Part shown: positions 1-12,856 of the stretch, in pieces | Layout of the letters: every line of letters begins with the position of its first letter | Position numbering within the stretch: position 1 is the first letter of the stretch | Source of the DNA: Cocos nucifera | Taxonomy: Eukaryota; Streptophyta; Magnoliopsida; Arecales; Arecaceae | Assembly (NCBI GenBank): GCA_006176705.1 | Contig: QRFJ01000370.1 | Coordinates: 1-64,000, forward strand | Direction of reading: 5' to 3' | DNA length: 64,000 nucleotides | Program-made: the position numbers and the translations under genes | Notes under the pieces: model-generated | The model's database searches: none | The model's input: only the letters and a program-made list of their open reading frames with translations | Told to the model about the DNA's origin: nothing

Positions 1-2105
1 TTAGGCATATCCTATAAATCAAGCTCTAAAGAGATCTAAAGTCTAACTTGTCGCTTGTTGTCGTTTGACATGAGTCGACAATCCCAAATTCTGGAGATGA
101 CTCAGACTTGGTTTCTTACCATGACATATCTCATATGTGTTGGGTAGGAATGATTTAGAAAGGGAACCCTATTCAGTAAAGTATATTGCATTTTAACAGA
201 CTTTTGTATCCCCAAAAAAATCAGGCAGGTCTGTTTGAAGCTCACCATGGATCAGACCACATCTAATAGGGTTTCGATTCCTCCATTTGAAATCTCATTA
301 AGTATGAGGTAATTCTAGTTAGTTTCCATGAGAGGACTATGCCATTTTTCTTGAAATAGTTTCCAAAATTTCTCGACTAAGTATTCACATCCTCGATCTG
401 ATCAAAGAATCTTAATGGCGTTTTTCTAGTTGCTTTCTACTTTATGTCTAAATTTCTTAAACTTTTCAAAAGCTCAACTTGTTGTCTATTAAGATACACA
501 TACCCATACTTTAATAATCATCAATAAAGGTTATGAGAGTAGATAGTTGGCTCTAGTCGGCAACTCACATGGGCTGTAACACACAGTATTTATTAGGGCA
601 CAAGATAGATTCCATGGCCCTTTCCCATGTCCACAAATGAGGGAAGCTTAGTCCATTTTGCATTGAAGACAAGATCATAAATTGGTATGACTCGGAGTTA
701 ACAGGACTCAATAGTCCGATTTTCTTAAATTTGTTTAACCCATCTTTGCTATACGACCTAGTTTGTGCCAAGAGGATTACTATCATTTTGGGACTATCCC
801 GTAGGTCGTTTCATGGCATTCACATTTTTGCTCTGATATTAAAAATAAATACATCAATATATAACTGATAAAGATCATTAATAAGAAAATCACTTGCAAT
901 TTTTATTTCTTTTTATTTAAGAATATTTAATTGGTCTTTAAGAAAACTTATTATTATAGCCTTCTAAGTGCTAGGCATGAAACAAAAATTCCAAATTTCT
1001 ACTTGCTGCAGGCAACATTAATAAACAATTCTTTTAATACTAAGTCTAAACCAGATTCGGTTAGTCGAGAGGGTTGTTCCATTTAGCCATAGCAGCAACT
1101 CTTGCTCTATTTTTGATGAGTAGGATCATCTTCACTCCCTTAGCCTCCTGCTATCTTCAAGACCCTTGCATGGAAGTGCACAAATAAGCACGTTAAATTT
1201 AAGTCAAGCATCCAACTGGATGTAGAAAAAAAATCATAAGGTTAACTAATAATGACATACCTTATAGAGGATCTGTCTCCTTTGTATTCTTCAAGATGGC
1301 TAGGTAAGTAGGGCAGTTCCACTTTAATGAACCATCAGTGTTTGCAATGGAAATTACTTTCCTTTGTCGCGGTCTTCTTTCTTCAACCTCTATCTTTTTC
1401 TTTCTTTCCTCCTCCACCTTCTGCTTTTTTCATAGACTCTTCTTCTTTCCAAAAGATTATTCTTCTTAGAAAAGTGCATTCATAGCAAGCACTGAGGCCT
1501 TTAAGAACTTTCATAGTAAAGCTCAGCAGTAACCAGCATGTTATAAGCCAGCTAGTGAATTTTGTATGATTATGCATATGGTAGTATGATGAAACTATCC
1601 ATTATGCATTAGTCCAAAGATTGAAGAATTATATCATTCGATATATCCAGGTCCAACTTCACTCTCGGAGCTTCTTAAGCTCTTCTAATATTGATCATCA
1701 TCAAGACAATGATCTTAGACTGGACTGCCCATCATGCATTTTTAGCCTTAATAGTCATTTAGTGACTTGACACTTGGCTGCGGACTCTGCTTTCACCAAA
1801 CACTCTTATAGGTGAGCAACATTTTGGTGGCAGTTGATATTCTTTCATGTTGGCACTGAAGCTATTCAGACATCGAGCCCAACATGTTAGTATTTAATCT
1901 TGTTATCTTTCATCCATCCACTTGTCAAGAGACTCTATGTTCAGTGGATTAGATGAGTTGTAAGGTGGGAGGATCCTTAGTCCAATACATGAGTTTAACT
2001 TCTTGAAACCCAAAATGATTTTTAAGTTTCAAGGCAATCCTTATAATTGGATTTCGATCAAATCTAGGGTGTCCAAGATTAACATTGCTAGTGGATTGGA
2101 TGCAA
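1..2105 (-). pseudogene. gag-protease-integrase remnant of copia B copy 1
   Basis: No open frame of useful length survives, but the nucleotide sequence follows the copia B polyprotein at about 46760-48821. Positions 1-560 match the integrase core, 560-830 its N-terminal zinc domain (the stretch GLLSPVNSESY is readable at ~690-730), 830-1250 the protease, 1250-1580 the lysine-rich gag tail with its zinc knuckle, and 1580-2105 the gag core. The knuckle cysteines are not preserved in one frame. Reverse transcriptase would lie to the left of position 1. It is non-functional, and the assignment rests on comparison within this window. Confidence 0.8.
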
Positions 2106-4004
2106 ACATTTTTTTCTGTAGAGAGTCAAGTTTCTAGTTAGTATTGTAATTTAAGACTTACCCAATTTGTTTAGGAGTTTTATTTTTTAAATAAATTAGC
2201 TCCCACATTTTTCTTGAATCCCTATACTTTCTCTGTAGATATGCAAAAATTCTCCACGATTAATTGATTCTAGGTGGGGTGGTTGCGGTTACACTAACTT
2301 ACTTCATCACTCACCTAATGTTATTGGTGATGGGTTAGCCAATGAGTGACAACTCTTGTTTAATGTTCTCTAATCATTGGTGCACCACATGATCTTCTAA
2401 TTCATGAATTCACCATGCCTGAAATATTGTCCACTCCTAGTTAAGTTCAGATCCACCTTTGCATTAGATTGGATTTCTAATTGAGTCTCTCATTGTACCA
2501 AAATATTAAGCCTAATCCATTCTCTGGCCCATAGCATCCAATTGCCTAATAGATATGTTTGTGTTCTTTTTTAGTGCAACTAAACACTATAATCGGCCAG
2601 AATTAATTAACCCCGAAAAAGGTCAACATCTAACAACGATGAGAGACCTTTAGACTTAATTTTTCTTAGGAAGATTTTGATTAGATCTCATTAAACTAGG
2701 ACTTGACATAGTCATAACCATTGGGACTAACCTGTTGGATGGGTAATGCTCGTTATTATTGGCCACCTCAGATTAGGAGCTGAGCCAATAAATATGGCCA
2801 GATTTAAGTGAGACGATGGAAGGATATGTCATTAACTTGACAAAAATGCATTCGAGTTGAGTAGCTTCTAATAAAAATCAGTCGATCATATCTGCCAAAA
2901 CTTTCTTAGGGACACCAAATTGTTGAGCCAGAACCAAATCAGATTAGCCTACAATTTCAGACTCTAAACCACTACCTAATTAGGTTTAGCTTGACCAATC
3001 ACTCACTTTTGACTCAGTCTTTTACCCAGACTTAATCCTATTAGGTTGGTCAATTTAAAGGCAATCTTGATCCCATCTAACCAAACTCTTGATTTGGTTT
3101 GATCAACCACTTTAGATTCTAAATGAAGTACCCAAGCCCGAACCCAATTTTATTGAATATATCTTAGATCTAATTTTTAATTTTAGACCTAACATATTTC
3201 TATCTTAATTCTCAATTAAGTTTAGGGTTCACAAACAAAACATGTAAATAAAATCCTAGGGTCAGGATCTAGGGATTTTGTAGAAAATAAATTCTTGATT
3301 TGATTTAAGGACGAACGTGCAACACTTCCTACACATTATAAGAACACCCATCGAATGGAAGGTGGGCATTAAATTCCTTACTTTTTCTTTATGACCAACA
3401 GCCATGGGAATGCCTTATCAGAATATTTATTAAAAAACTACAAAATAGTTAGATCTACATCATATATGCTTTATATATAAAAAATTGATCGTAACTATAA
3501 ACATGTTTTGCATACATTCTCATATATTCATAATAATACATTTTTTAGATCTAAATTATCTCATAATTTATATAAAAAAATTAAATTAATATGATCTCAT
3601 TAAAATAAATTCTATTTCTAGATAAATAATTATTGTAGAAAACTATTCTTACAAACTTAGTCTAAACATTGCATGCTCATATCTCATTATGAATCAAAAA
3701 TTAATAATTTTATTTTTTTTAGATTTTATTATAATATTTATTAATATTAAAAAATAATAATAAATTGATCTAAATTATAACTTAATTAATTAAATTATGA
3801 TCATGCAAGGACTATATTATATAAACATAATTCTATATCTACAACTTGATCATGCATCTTGTAGAACTTAGATCTAAATTTTTTTAATTCTTTATTTTTT
3901 TCTAATTTTCAAATATAATCACATCTCATGTGACATCTAAATTACCTAATTTAAGGATAAAAATAAATTTTAAAATCAGATCTTAAATAATTTATTAAGA
4001 AACT
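2106..4004 (-). other. untranslated leader of copia B copy 1
   Basis: About 1.9 kb between the gag remnant and the primer-binding site, colinear with the leader of the complete family B element (48822-50676). It is AT-rich, especially at 3400-4000, and I see no coding frame. The long leader is a shared trait of families A and B here. Confidence 0.7.
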
Positions 4005-4018
4005 GGCTCATAATACCA
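4005..4018 (-). other. primer-binding site of copia B copy 1 (degenerate)
   Basis: The minus strand reads TGGTATTATGAGCC. This is the initiator tRNA-Met site TGGTATCAGAGC with small changes, three bases inside the LTR end at 4022. Confidence 0.75.
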
Positions 4019-4021
4019 GTA

Positions 4022-6521
4022 TGAAGAAAAAACATAGTTTCTCGGGTCAGGTCGTCAGATCTGATTGGATCAGAAAGATATTTCAAAATTTTCTATTTGA
4101 AATTAGATCACGATGTAAGATATTTTGATATTATTAGTATTTAATAAATAAAATAAAAATAAATTAAATCAAATTTAATTTTGTATCTTGTGGTTGGGTA
4201 ATCAGATTATTCTATGATGATCCTATGATTGCCTGAAGGTTCTAGATCTAGCATACAAGTTGCCTAGCCTCTATCGGTATTCACTCAGACTAGAATCTAG
4301 AGATCTATTTCTTTCTTTATCATTTCTCACAATAAATCAGATCTGGAACTGATTTTTGGGGATCTTCAAAATCCTTTTTGAAGATCGAGTATCGTCTCTT
4401 GTAGCAGTGCTTGCCTTCTCCTTTCTCATCACCTTCTTTTGCCTAGATCGCACTCAACTGGAGCCCAAATCTCTTGGGCATGGAGAGGAGAAGGAGACCT
4501 AAAGATGGCATGGAGGAGGGAGAGGGTAGCCTTGGGCATGGGCCAAAGATCTAAGCTCTCTGTTACTAGGTGCGAGATAGGGTTTATATAGACCTGCTGC
4601 GCCACTGCAGTGCCACAATCATCTTGACAATTCACCTCGTACGTGTAATCAGATCTTAATCTGATTCAGGTGGGATGCATCACCTGATCTAACTCAGGTA
4701 AGATTCCCATCTAAATACCAATCCTTAGAGGTGCCTAATACTGGTCAAAAGTTAATCTTTGGTGCCACTAGTGAAACCCTGAAGTAACTAGAGTCCCATC
4801 TATATGGGGATGACTAGGCTGCTCTATATCCATTGGGAGCATTGCCTCCCTAGCATGCACCCCAGTTCCACCTACCCTTTTTAGTAGGCTTGACTGGTCC
4901 AAAATCAGTCTCCTATTGGGTGCATGACGGCATACGGCCGATTGTCTAAGTGTCAAAATCAACATTTGACCAAAGTCAAAGACAAGAATTATGTAGGATG
5001 ATTTGAAACAATGGTAGGTATTATCTCAAATTTATTCATTAAATTTAAGGACAACCTTTTCTGACTCTTGGATACAGTTCCAAGGCCAGACCAAGTAAAG
5101 GTGCAACAAACACATTTGGCTTCATCTCAAAATAACTTAAAATTGATATTGAAGGGAATCATTATGCTTAATTTATGTTTGCTTACGCATGATTTTTCTT
5201 GAACCTTAATTGACAATCTTATCAAATCAATTTCGAACTGGTGTTAGGTCTATCATTTTGATATATTAGATTCAAACCTTGTTTGTGTCACCTGCTTACG
5301 GTCACTTTTCATATGGTTAATGGATATAACCATCTCTATCATCGACTCACCGAAATCCTTCCCGATGGGATTAGAACCTTTTCTAATTCAGACAACTAGA
5401 ATTGATCGATCATCCAAATCATTCTAATTGCTCCCAAAATCTACCAGTGATACCTAGTAGTATAGTGGTTGACAACCCATCGAGAACTAAAAAACTGAAC
5501 CTTTCGGTGTCAGTTACATGTGTGGATTAGTTCTTCTTATCTTGAGCCCCGATCAGATAGGGTAAAGGATGAACTCATCAACCCTAATTTCTGTCATATG
5601 ATATTTATCATCTTTGAATTCAAGATACGTCGGTCATCTATAGAAAACATATCTAAATACTACTACACTACTCATGATAGCATTATGGAGTTACTCTCCA
5701 TTGACACAAGCAACAGGACTATGGACCTTATCCATGCAACTCATCGAGATTACGGTGCTCCTCATCTAATGAAGGCAAGATAGCAGATTAATATCTTGGA
5801 TGCGATTCTAATTATCTACACCCATGCAAATGCTATAGTCCAACACTACTAGCCTCATCGTTAAAAAAACCTAGAACCTAGGAATGTAACACGAAAAAAC
5901 AGATCGTCGGTTGATAGTAACCAATAACACCTCAAAGGATGAACTGTAGATCCAACCTCAGACTCAAACGAACCAGATACCACCCTCGCAGCTTCACACG
6001 CACACGCTCATCGAATCGCACAAAGTACGATTCGTTACTGATCTCGCCGCTGGCTAAAGAAAACCAGGTAGTCGACCCTCGTCTAGGTGCCCTCATCTCG
6101 TATCATCATCATAAGTACTCTTCAATCTCTCAACCTCTTAGAAGAACACCATTACCTATCGCTACCACACCACTCTCAATCAGCAGACTCAAATCATGAT
6201 CCTACATTAGAACCACTGAACACACCGAGCGCCACCTCAACACATCATTAACTGCCATAGCAATCACTCGTTTCACTGAGTCTCAATATCAAAATTCCAC
6301 TGTCTGAGATTTTACAACTCTTCGAAAAACATTAAGAAATTCATACACTGATTACACTATATAACATTCAAAGAATTGTTCACAGACATTAAATACACAA
6401 TTGTGATAGAAATTAACCTAATTTTTATTATTTATAGTCAATAATGTAATATTTTTCCCTAGAGTGGTATAAAAAAAGTTGTCAGGCCAATTCTGGCCTT
6501 CTAGGGCATACATATCTAACA
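4022..6521 (-). repeat. 5' LTR of copia B copy 1
   Basis: About 2.5 kb, bounded by TG at 4022 and CA at 6520-6521 and similar along its length to the family B LTRs at 42799-45077 and 50691-52963. It starts directly after the primer-binding site, so it is the 5' LTR. A TATATAAACC-like promoter element lies near 4583-4592 on the minus strand. Open frames inside it (for example 5520-5783 and 5939-6199) are not conserved in the sister LTRs and are not genes. Confidence 0.85.
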
Positions 6522-7080
6522 GTAAGCTCAGTTTATAGCTGGGATTGGCTCAGTCATCCTGAATTTAACAATTGATATACTTTTGATGTTTCTGTCTTCT
6601 ATTTTCACTTAGAATCGGGATACACTTACATTCTAACTGGGATCGGACCATAGATTTTCACTTGGATCAGCTTAATTTTTTAGTTGGTGTCAGGCTCTGT
6701 TTCCCTAGTCATTAAATCAGCTTTCTATCCTTTATATCTTCATGCTTCATTGAGATGGACGCTCAAATCTCAGAATAGCGTTGGCCCAGTTTGCGTGCCA
6801 AGCATTGCCAAGACTATTTTTGATCTTTCTTCTCGACAAATTATTTTGCTGTGCTGATTTCCTTTTTATCTTAATTAATTTCATTTTGACCTCTTGAAGC
6901 TATATCCATCTAGCGTATTTTTTTTAAAATCTTGAGTGATGATCTTTGTTTGGATGAATTAGAACACTTGATGTTTCGTGAGGCACTTTGAAATTTACAA
7001 ACTACACATCCTCACAATATAGTTAGACTTGATAATTAACACTCAAATTTTTATTATTATCAAAATCAATCTTTGGGTCA
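6522..7080. other. unassigned non-coding stretch
   Basis: Separates two family B LTRs. No usable reading frame and no similarity that I can recognise elsewhere in the window. It contains several CTGGGATTGGCTCAG-like words at 6540-6660. It is probably older flanking or transposon-derived DNA. Confidence 0.4.
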
Positions 7081-8537
7081 ACACAAAGGCCTATCCATTA
7101 AGGGTGACCACCTAGGAGGACGTGCACACCTCTCCTGTATACCAAATTTGGGGGTGCATGCCCTTAGAAATTACTTCAAGGAGCGCACGCCCCTTTCCCT
7201 TCTTTCCTACAACAGTGTCAATCTTTGACCCTTGTCAAATTAGAAAATGTAGGTGATAGAAATTGGAAATATTATATTAAATTTATTCTGATGAATTAAG
7301 ATAATCCTTGTCTGACCTAGATAGCTCCAGTTAGAATTTTTGGTAGTCAAAACTCATCCAAACAAACCAAAAAGACATATAAAAAGAAGAATGTTAGGGT
7401 CAACCATATGCTAGCACGATTTTTTTGAATCTAATTGATTTTAATCCAAATCAATCAAACTGGAATTAGCCTAGATTTGATTACATCAGACCCAAACTCT
7501 TATTTGTGCATTCAGTTAGGTTTAGTTCTATTAGTAATGAGATATATTACATCTCCATCATCGAAATATCTTTCGATGGACCAGAACTTTTTTGATTCAT
7601 AACAATTTAGAATGATCAATCATCAAGATTATTCTAATTACTCCCAAAATCCACAAGACACCTAGCAATATATGGTGGCAAGCCATCAGAATCAAAAGAG
7701 AACCTCTCGGTTGCAGCTAGCCTATGTCATTGAGTTCTTCTATCTTGAGCTCCGACAGGATTAGGGTTAAGGTGAACTCGTCAAAACCTAATATCTATCA
7801 TATGAATTATCATTCAATTCGATGTCCGATGTGAAATCTATAGAAACTTTTTCTTTATCTTTACACCGCCATGGCCGATGGGCTTGTGGACTCAATCTCA
7901 TGATCATCATAGGGCTTACTCTCATCTACGAGGTAGATAGATGCTCTACTAGTGCAATCTTAATTCCTACAATGAATACGCTATAGCCAACATTACACCT
8001 TAGGATTTTGAATGGTTAGGAGTCGAGTTATGTATAGTCAATTATGTCACCCTCAAGGTGAACTATCGATGCACCTCAGGTTAAAGAACTAGACACACCA
8101 CTACAACATCGAGCCAATCATCGACGAGAAGGTAGACTTCCTTATGATTGCTCGAGGTGGTCATGTTCAGTGTCCTTGTTCTCTAACAAATACCTGTACT
8201 CTCACTCGATGTCTCCACACCATAGACTCAAGACTTCATCTATCCTAAGAAAGCGATCGTACACCAACCTTTCAGATCGATCACCATCTTATTGATGATC
8301 CTTCAGTCAAGAGTAGTTTATGAGTTAATTATGAAAATTCATGTATTAAATTTTTAACTCTTGAAAATATAAATTGTTATTACCATTAACTCAAAGGATG
8401 TATCATAGATACTTTAAATACATACTGTGATAGAAAATAATCTTTTTATTGATATATATAGTCATAATTATAAAACTGCCCCTAGAAGTGTATTACAATA
8501 TGTCAACCAATCTGGGTTCTAGGGCACACATCTAACA
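7081..8537 (-). repeat. copia family B LTR fragment
   Basis: Follows the outer part of the family B LTR (about 43600-45077), including the motifs GCTAGCACGATT, CACCTAGCA and the terminal CACATCTAACA that ends at 8537. The left boundary is approximate because similarity fades near 7081. To the right there is no polypurine tract, so this end is a 5' LTR or a solo or truncated LTR rather than a 3' LTR. Confidence 0.7.
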
Positions 8538-9164
8538 AATACAAGTAGTGAGAATATGATGCCAAAATATTAAAGTGGTCAAAAGTCATAGGCCATCAAT
8601 AAATACAAAAGTCATGGATAATCCAAATAATACAACCATCCATGAGACAATCAAAATACAGAAGGCCATAAGCTATAGCCTAAATACATAGGACTAACTA
8701 CTAAAGATCTAGTAAAGAAGATAGCTGGATCCACCATAAGAGTCAAAATCATCGGAAGGAAATCAAAAATAGGATGAGGAAGGTTAAGTGCAAAATCCAT
8801 GAGCTCGACCACGACCATGCTTGTCCATGGCTCCTACTAGAGGTACTGGCATGGGTGGAGGGACGAGATAGCCCAGTAGCCTGAGAAGACTGGGTCGAAA
8901 GAATAAGTCAGATCAAGTCAAGCTGCCCTAGTGCTCTCGATAAAGACTACATAAGCAACTAAATTCCAATAGCAACAACCTCTCCTGATCCTCTAATCTC
9001 CTCTCGTATAGCTACGATCCTAGATTATATAAAACCTCAAAGCCTCGCAGCCTCAGTTGACAGATCCATGATCTGAGCTGGGTCTCTTGAATCTCGACTA
9101 GCAGGAAAAGAAAAACTTTGGACCTCTCTCTCCAAATCACCAACTCTAGAACTGAGTGTAGTCA
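8538..9164. other. unclassified flank with weak minus-strand coding signal
   Basis: On the minus strand, short frames include LSSRVGDLEREV, which looks like a coiled coil, and an Arg/Gly-rich stretch DKHGRGRAHG. Both recall gypsy gag proteins, but stops interrupt every frame and I cannot assign a family. It is bordered by a family B LTR end on the left and a family A LTR start on the right. Confidence 0.3.
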
Positions 9165-10570
9165 TGGTCTGAGAATAGTGTCCCAAAGCCAATCATCAAC
9201 CTATTGATAATTGAGCTATTTTATTTAATTATATATGAATTATTAATTGAACAAAAGTTATTCTAACTTTTTCATTATAAATTTTTCATCTTCTAATGAA
9301 CTCATGTATATTGTGATGAAGTTCTTAGGACTATTTAGAATCGACAAAAGAGGATTTATTATTTAGTCCTTAAATATATTCACAATTAATTAATATGTTG
9401 TTATCAAGGATGATAATATTTATCGAGTATAGATCATTGTGTGCCATATAGGTTGGTTGTCCTCTTAACCAACGAGTGTCGAGACACTGGTATGGCAGGC
9501 AGGTGAGATGTAGGGATACATCTGCACTAAACGTGACCAACTTCGAAGCTTTTCTACTGTCAAGAATTGCTCTAATGGAATATGAACATAAGTATTCCTC
9601 CGATCTGAGATCATCATGGTGACTTTCAAGCAACTCACTGTACTTTGGTACAGGACTATCTTAATTTCTATTTCAGTGATGAAAGATTTTTGGGTACAGT
9701 CAAGTACTTGAGGAGTTGGTGCGTGAATCAAGATGGGATTGATCACTATTAGACTCAAGAGCTATATTCAATAGTATTTTAATTTAGCAAATTCTTGGCT
9801 AGGGTAGTCCTTGTGAGGGGTCATAGGACTAATTGCTTTGAGACACGATTTGGATATATCTTTCAAGATTGATAGTTAAACCTGTAGTCATCCTATGCAC
9901 ATAGGTCAAAGGGATGAATAATACGATAACCATATTTACATAGGTTCTAAATATTGTAATTACACTATTCAGTCTACTCAGACATCGAGTACCATTGCTA
10001 GATGGTCACTTCGATTTATACAAAAAATTGATTCCTATGCTACTGGCTTAGGTTCGAAACCTATGGGGTCACACACACTAGAGGTTCCTATCCGATCTAA
10101 TAGTTGATCAAGAGAAGATTGATTAGTAAGTTGATCACTAATTAACTCAATTTGATTAAGTGATTATTTTTGAATCAAGACCAATTGAATTTAATTCATT
10201 TGGATTTGACCCGATTAGGTTATAAGATGATCTAATTGTCAAGAAGGTTTAATCTCTAATTTGATTAGAAGTTTGAATTGATTGATTTTTTATTTGATTA
10301 AGATTTAACTAAGCCTAATTAACCCTAAATAAGTTGGATTTAATTTGGTCTAATTAGACCTAACCAATTTGGATTGGAATGGTTCAATTGGATGACAAAC
10401 ATTGAGATTAGTTTGACTAGTCTTCCCATGTGCCATATCACCAATATTTGCACCATCTTTTCTCCACGGGAAAAAGGTTTCTCATGATGATTTCAATGCA
10501 AGGGAGGGTGCATGTTCTTCCTTCTCACGCACCATATGGATTAGGTTTAATCTATTTACAAGTTCAATAC
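9165..10570 (+). repeat. copia family A LTR fragment, plus orientation
   Basis: Matches, in reverse complement, the 5'-side 1.4 kb of the family A LTRs (30974-33435 and 55514-57960): the sequence about CATCTTCTAATGAACTC, the GTGATGAAGTTCTTA segment and the block around GAGGTCACACA recur in order. The start is degenerate and approximate. It is cut on the right at 10571 by gypsy G1. The two overlapping open frames at 9370-9758 lie within LTR sequence and are not genes. Confidence 0.8.
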
Positions 10571-10679
10571 TGTTGGAGATAAACCACGCTCCTGCCGAAG
10601 TCCAGTCTGATGCTTAATCTAATGTAACTGGTAATCATAGAAGAGCTTTGATCAAAAATTTTCCAACAGCCAAACTCCT

Positions 10680-10960
10680 TTCAGACTTCTCCTTCAGTTA
10701 GATTCCTCCAGCAGCCAAACTCCTTCCAGACTTCTCCTTCAGTCTCTCCTTCAGTCGAATTTCTCTAGAAGTTGAACTCCTTTCGGACTTCTCCTTCAGT
10801 CAAATTCCTCCAACAGTCGAACTCCTTTCGAACTTCTCCTTCAGTCGGATTTCTCCAAAAGTTAAACTTCTTCCAAACTTCTCCATCAATCAAACTTCTC
10901 CACCAATCGGACTCTTTCTGGACTTCTCCATCAATCAAACTCCATCTGGATTTCTCCAGT
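10680..10960 (+). repeat. ~45-bp tandem repeats inside the G1 LTR
   Basis: About six degenerate copies of a unit with the core ACTCCTTTCGGACTTCTCC followed by TTCAGTCGAATTTCTCC. The same repeats, on the other strand, occupy 35815-36240 and 40845-41200 in the G2 LTRs. The overlapping open frames on both strands here are produced by the repeat. Confidence 0.85.
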
Positions 10961-11163
10961 GGATTACTTTTAGATTTTAAGTAGTATTCCTCTCGGATGA
11001 TTCTCTTTAGCCATATTCTCTTTAGGAGTCTGAACTCCTCTAAAATTGACATATGTCAAAGCTCTTCACCAACCAACGTCCTGCTTTCCTCTAAATTTTG
11101 ACTATTAAATCTTAACGAACAGGCACATCACGATAATGGACACCTCTTCTCCATAACAAACTC

Positions 11164-11168
11164 CATGT
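11164..11168. repeat. TSD of copia C, left copy (CATGT)
   Basis: CATGT at 11164-11168 is repeated exactly at 16728-16732 on the far side of the element. Confidence 0.95.
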
Positions 11169-11802
11169 TGTGAGCTCAGAAGTGGCACTCCCGAGTCTTG
11201 AAAATATGAGAAGATAGGTCATGGAAAGAATGGGAGTGAGTCGGAAGAAGAATCAATCTCAACAGTAAAGTCCTCAGAAGCTGGGCCGGCTCACTCTGAG
11301 ACTGAGCAAGCTCAGTTGGAAACTAGGATCGGCTCAGTCCAAGACTAGGTCGGTTAGGTCTCAGAGAAAAATTTAGCTAGAGAGCAATATTTTTGGACTG
11401 TTGGCATGGTACACAATTAGGTCGGCTCAGTCTAGGACTGATAGACTGAGTCGACCCAATCGCAGGTTAGCCGGCTCAGCTCAGTCTGAAATTGGGCTGA
11501 CTTAATTTTTATGGATTATTATTTTATGTTCATGGATTGTTTAAATTTAGAGAGGTTTTCTATGAGCTTGGGCTTAACTCTTTGTAAAGTATGTATACTA
11601 AAAATAGATCAAGATTGTAAGAGTGCTGAAATATACTGAATAAAAGCTCTTTTCTCTCAAAAATCTCTTCCTCTCTTCTTCTCTATTCCTTGATTTATTT
11701 GATCATGCTTCCATAGAGATCTCTAAGAAGTACTTTCTTGATTGGTTGGCTAATCACCGACGGCCACATCGATCCATGTGAAAAGAGCACATATTTCCAA
11801 CA
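11169..11802 (+). repeat. 5' LTR of copia C
   Basis: Starts TGTGAGCTCA and ends TTTCCAACA. It carries repeated GGCTCAGTC words, a plausible poly(A) signal AATAAA at 11639-11644, and is followed two bases later by the primer site. Confidence 0.95.
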
Positions 11803-11804
11803 TT

Positions 11805-11816
11805 TGGTATCAGAGC
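11805..11816 (+). other. primer-binding site of copia C
   Basis: TGGTATCAGAGC, the perfect 12-nt complement used by plant copia elements to prime from initiator tRNA-Met. Confidence 0.95.
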
Positions 11817-12087
11817 AGTGTTGCGTGGAAGGAAGACACTTAGTATTTACTACATCCAGGATCTGTTGCATCAAGTTTTATCCTAAAACTTCTAGTTTAC
11901 TTCATGATTGTCTCTAGATTGAGGTGGAGATTGTTTACATGGAGGAACAGTGATGCAGAAGTTTGGAAAGAGGATCTAGGGCTAGTTAGATTTTCTATGA
12001 AGGATAGTTTTATTAGTGTGTGATCGTGAAGGGTGTTAGGGATCTGTTCTTAACTTGTTTGAAGTCATAGGATCAAGTGGATTCAAG

Positions 12088-12850
12088 ATGGATTTTGAGA
12101 AGTTCGATAGTAAGAAAAACTTTATCCTATGGCAGCAAAGAGTAAAGAACTTGTTGGTTCAATAGAGGATCTACAAGGTCTTGACAAAAGAAAAGCCGAA
12201 AAAGATCAGTGCTGAGGATTGAAAAGAGTTGGAGAAAATTGCTTTTAGCACAATCTAGATGTGCTTGGCCGATCAGGTTTTGCCCGAGGTTTGCATAGAG
12301 ACCACGATAAAGGAGCTCTGAGATGGACTGGAGAACACATACATAAGGAAGAATATGATGAACAAGCTGTGATTGAAGAAATAGCTATGTAGTTTGAGGA
12401 TGCCTCAAGGTGGAGATCTTGTTGCACATATCCAAAGGTTCAATCAGGTGTGTTCTGAGGTGATGAGTTTGGATGTGAAGATCGATGAGGAGGATCGGGC
12501 ATTACTGCTACTATGTTCTCTCCTAGGTTCGTATGATGGTCTCATAACAACTCTACTTTATGGGAAGGAGATCCTAAACTATGAAGAGGTTGTTCGGTGT
12601 GCTCAGATCAAATGAGAAAAGAGAGAAGATCTGCAAGGGAAGATCCTAAGTCTGAGATCTTGGCTGTGAACGAAAGATAGGAAAGATCAACGGAGAAGAC
12701 AAGAGGAAAAATCCAAGGGCAGGTTAAAGTCTTGCAATCAGAGGAAGATAACATTGAAATGTTATAAATGTCATCAGCCTGAACACCTATGGAGAGATTG
12801 TCCCCTTTTGAGATCAGAAAAAAAAGAAGGCTGGCAAGAAAGATGATACA
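12088..12850 (+). pseudogene. gag of copia C
   Basis: Gag would form the virus-like particle and package the element's RNA. I chose the ATG at 12088 because the frame from it reads MDFEKFDSKKNF, a usual copia gag opening. Stops occur near 12163, 12220, 12256 and 12318, so only pieces remain open, the longest at 12394-12615. A zinc knuckle CYKCHQPEHLWRDC (CX2CX4HX4C) is intact at about 12759-12800. The 285-bp leader upstream has no gene. Confidence 0.85.
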
Positions 12851-12856
12851 GCTTCT

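Larger units (their letters stand above)
1..6521 (-). mobile_element. Ty1/copia element, family B copy 1 (decayed, cut by window edge)
   Basis: A decayed retrotransposon on the minus strand whose 3' half lies beyond the left edge. It is recognised by colinear similarity, segment by segment, to the complete family B element at 42799-52963: integrase, protease and gag remnants (1-2105), long untranslated leader, primer-binding site (4005-4018) and 5' LTR (4022-6521). Small insertions, deletions and stops break every frame. The right end carries the family terminus (reads TGTTAGATAT on the minus strand). No TSD can be tested because the left end is missing. Confidence 0.85.
10571..11168 (+). repeat. 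G1 5' LTR, left part
   Basis: Begins TGTTGGAGATAAACC, the reverse complement of the G2 LTR end. Continues to the copia C insertion. Together with 16733-17116 it makes an LTR of about 982 bp, close to the 973 and 956 bp of G2. Confidence 0.9.

Noticed and set aside
5520..6199. Two plus-strand frames in the first LTR
   Set aside because: Sister LTRs at 44035-44865 and 52296-52674 show the same region with different, broken frames.
7020..7080. Possible LTR end (TTTGGGTCAACA) of another copia family
   Set aside because: No matching start, partner LTR, primer site or TSD could be found in the window.
9370..9758. Two overlapping minus-strand frames of 87 and 97 codons
   Set aside because: They lie within a copia A LTR fragment and are broken in the other three LTR copies.
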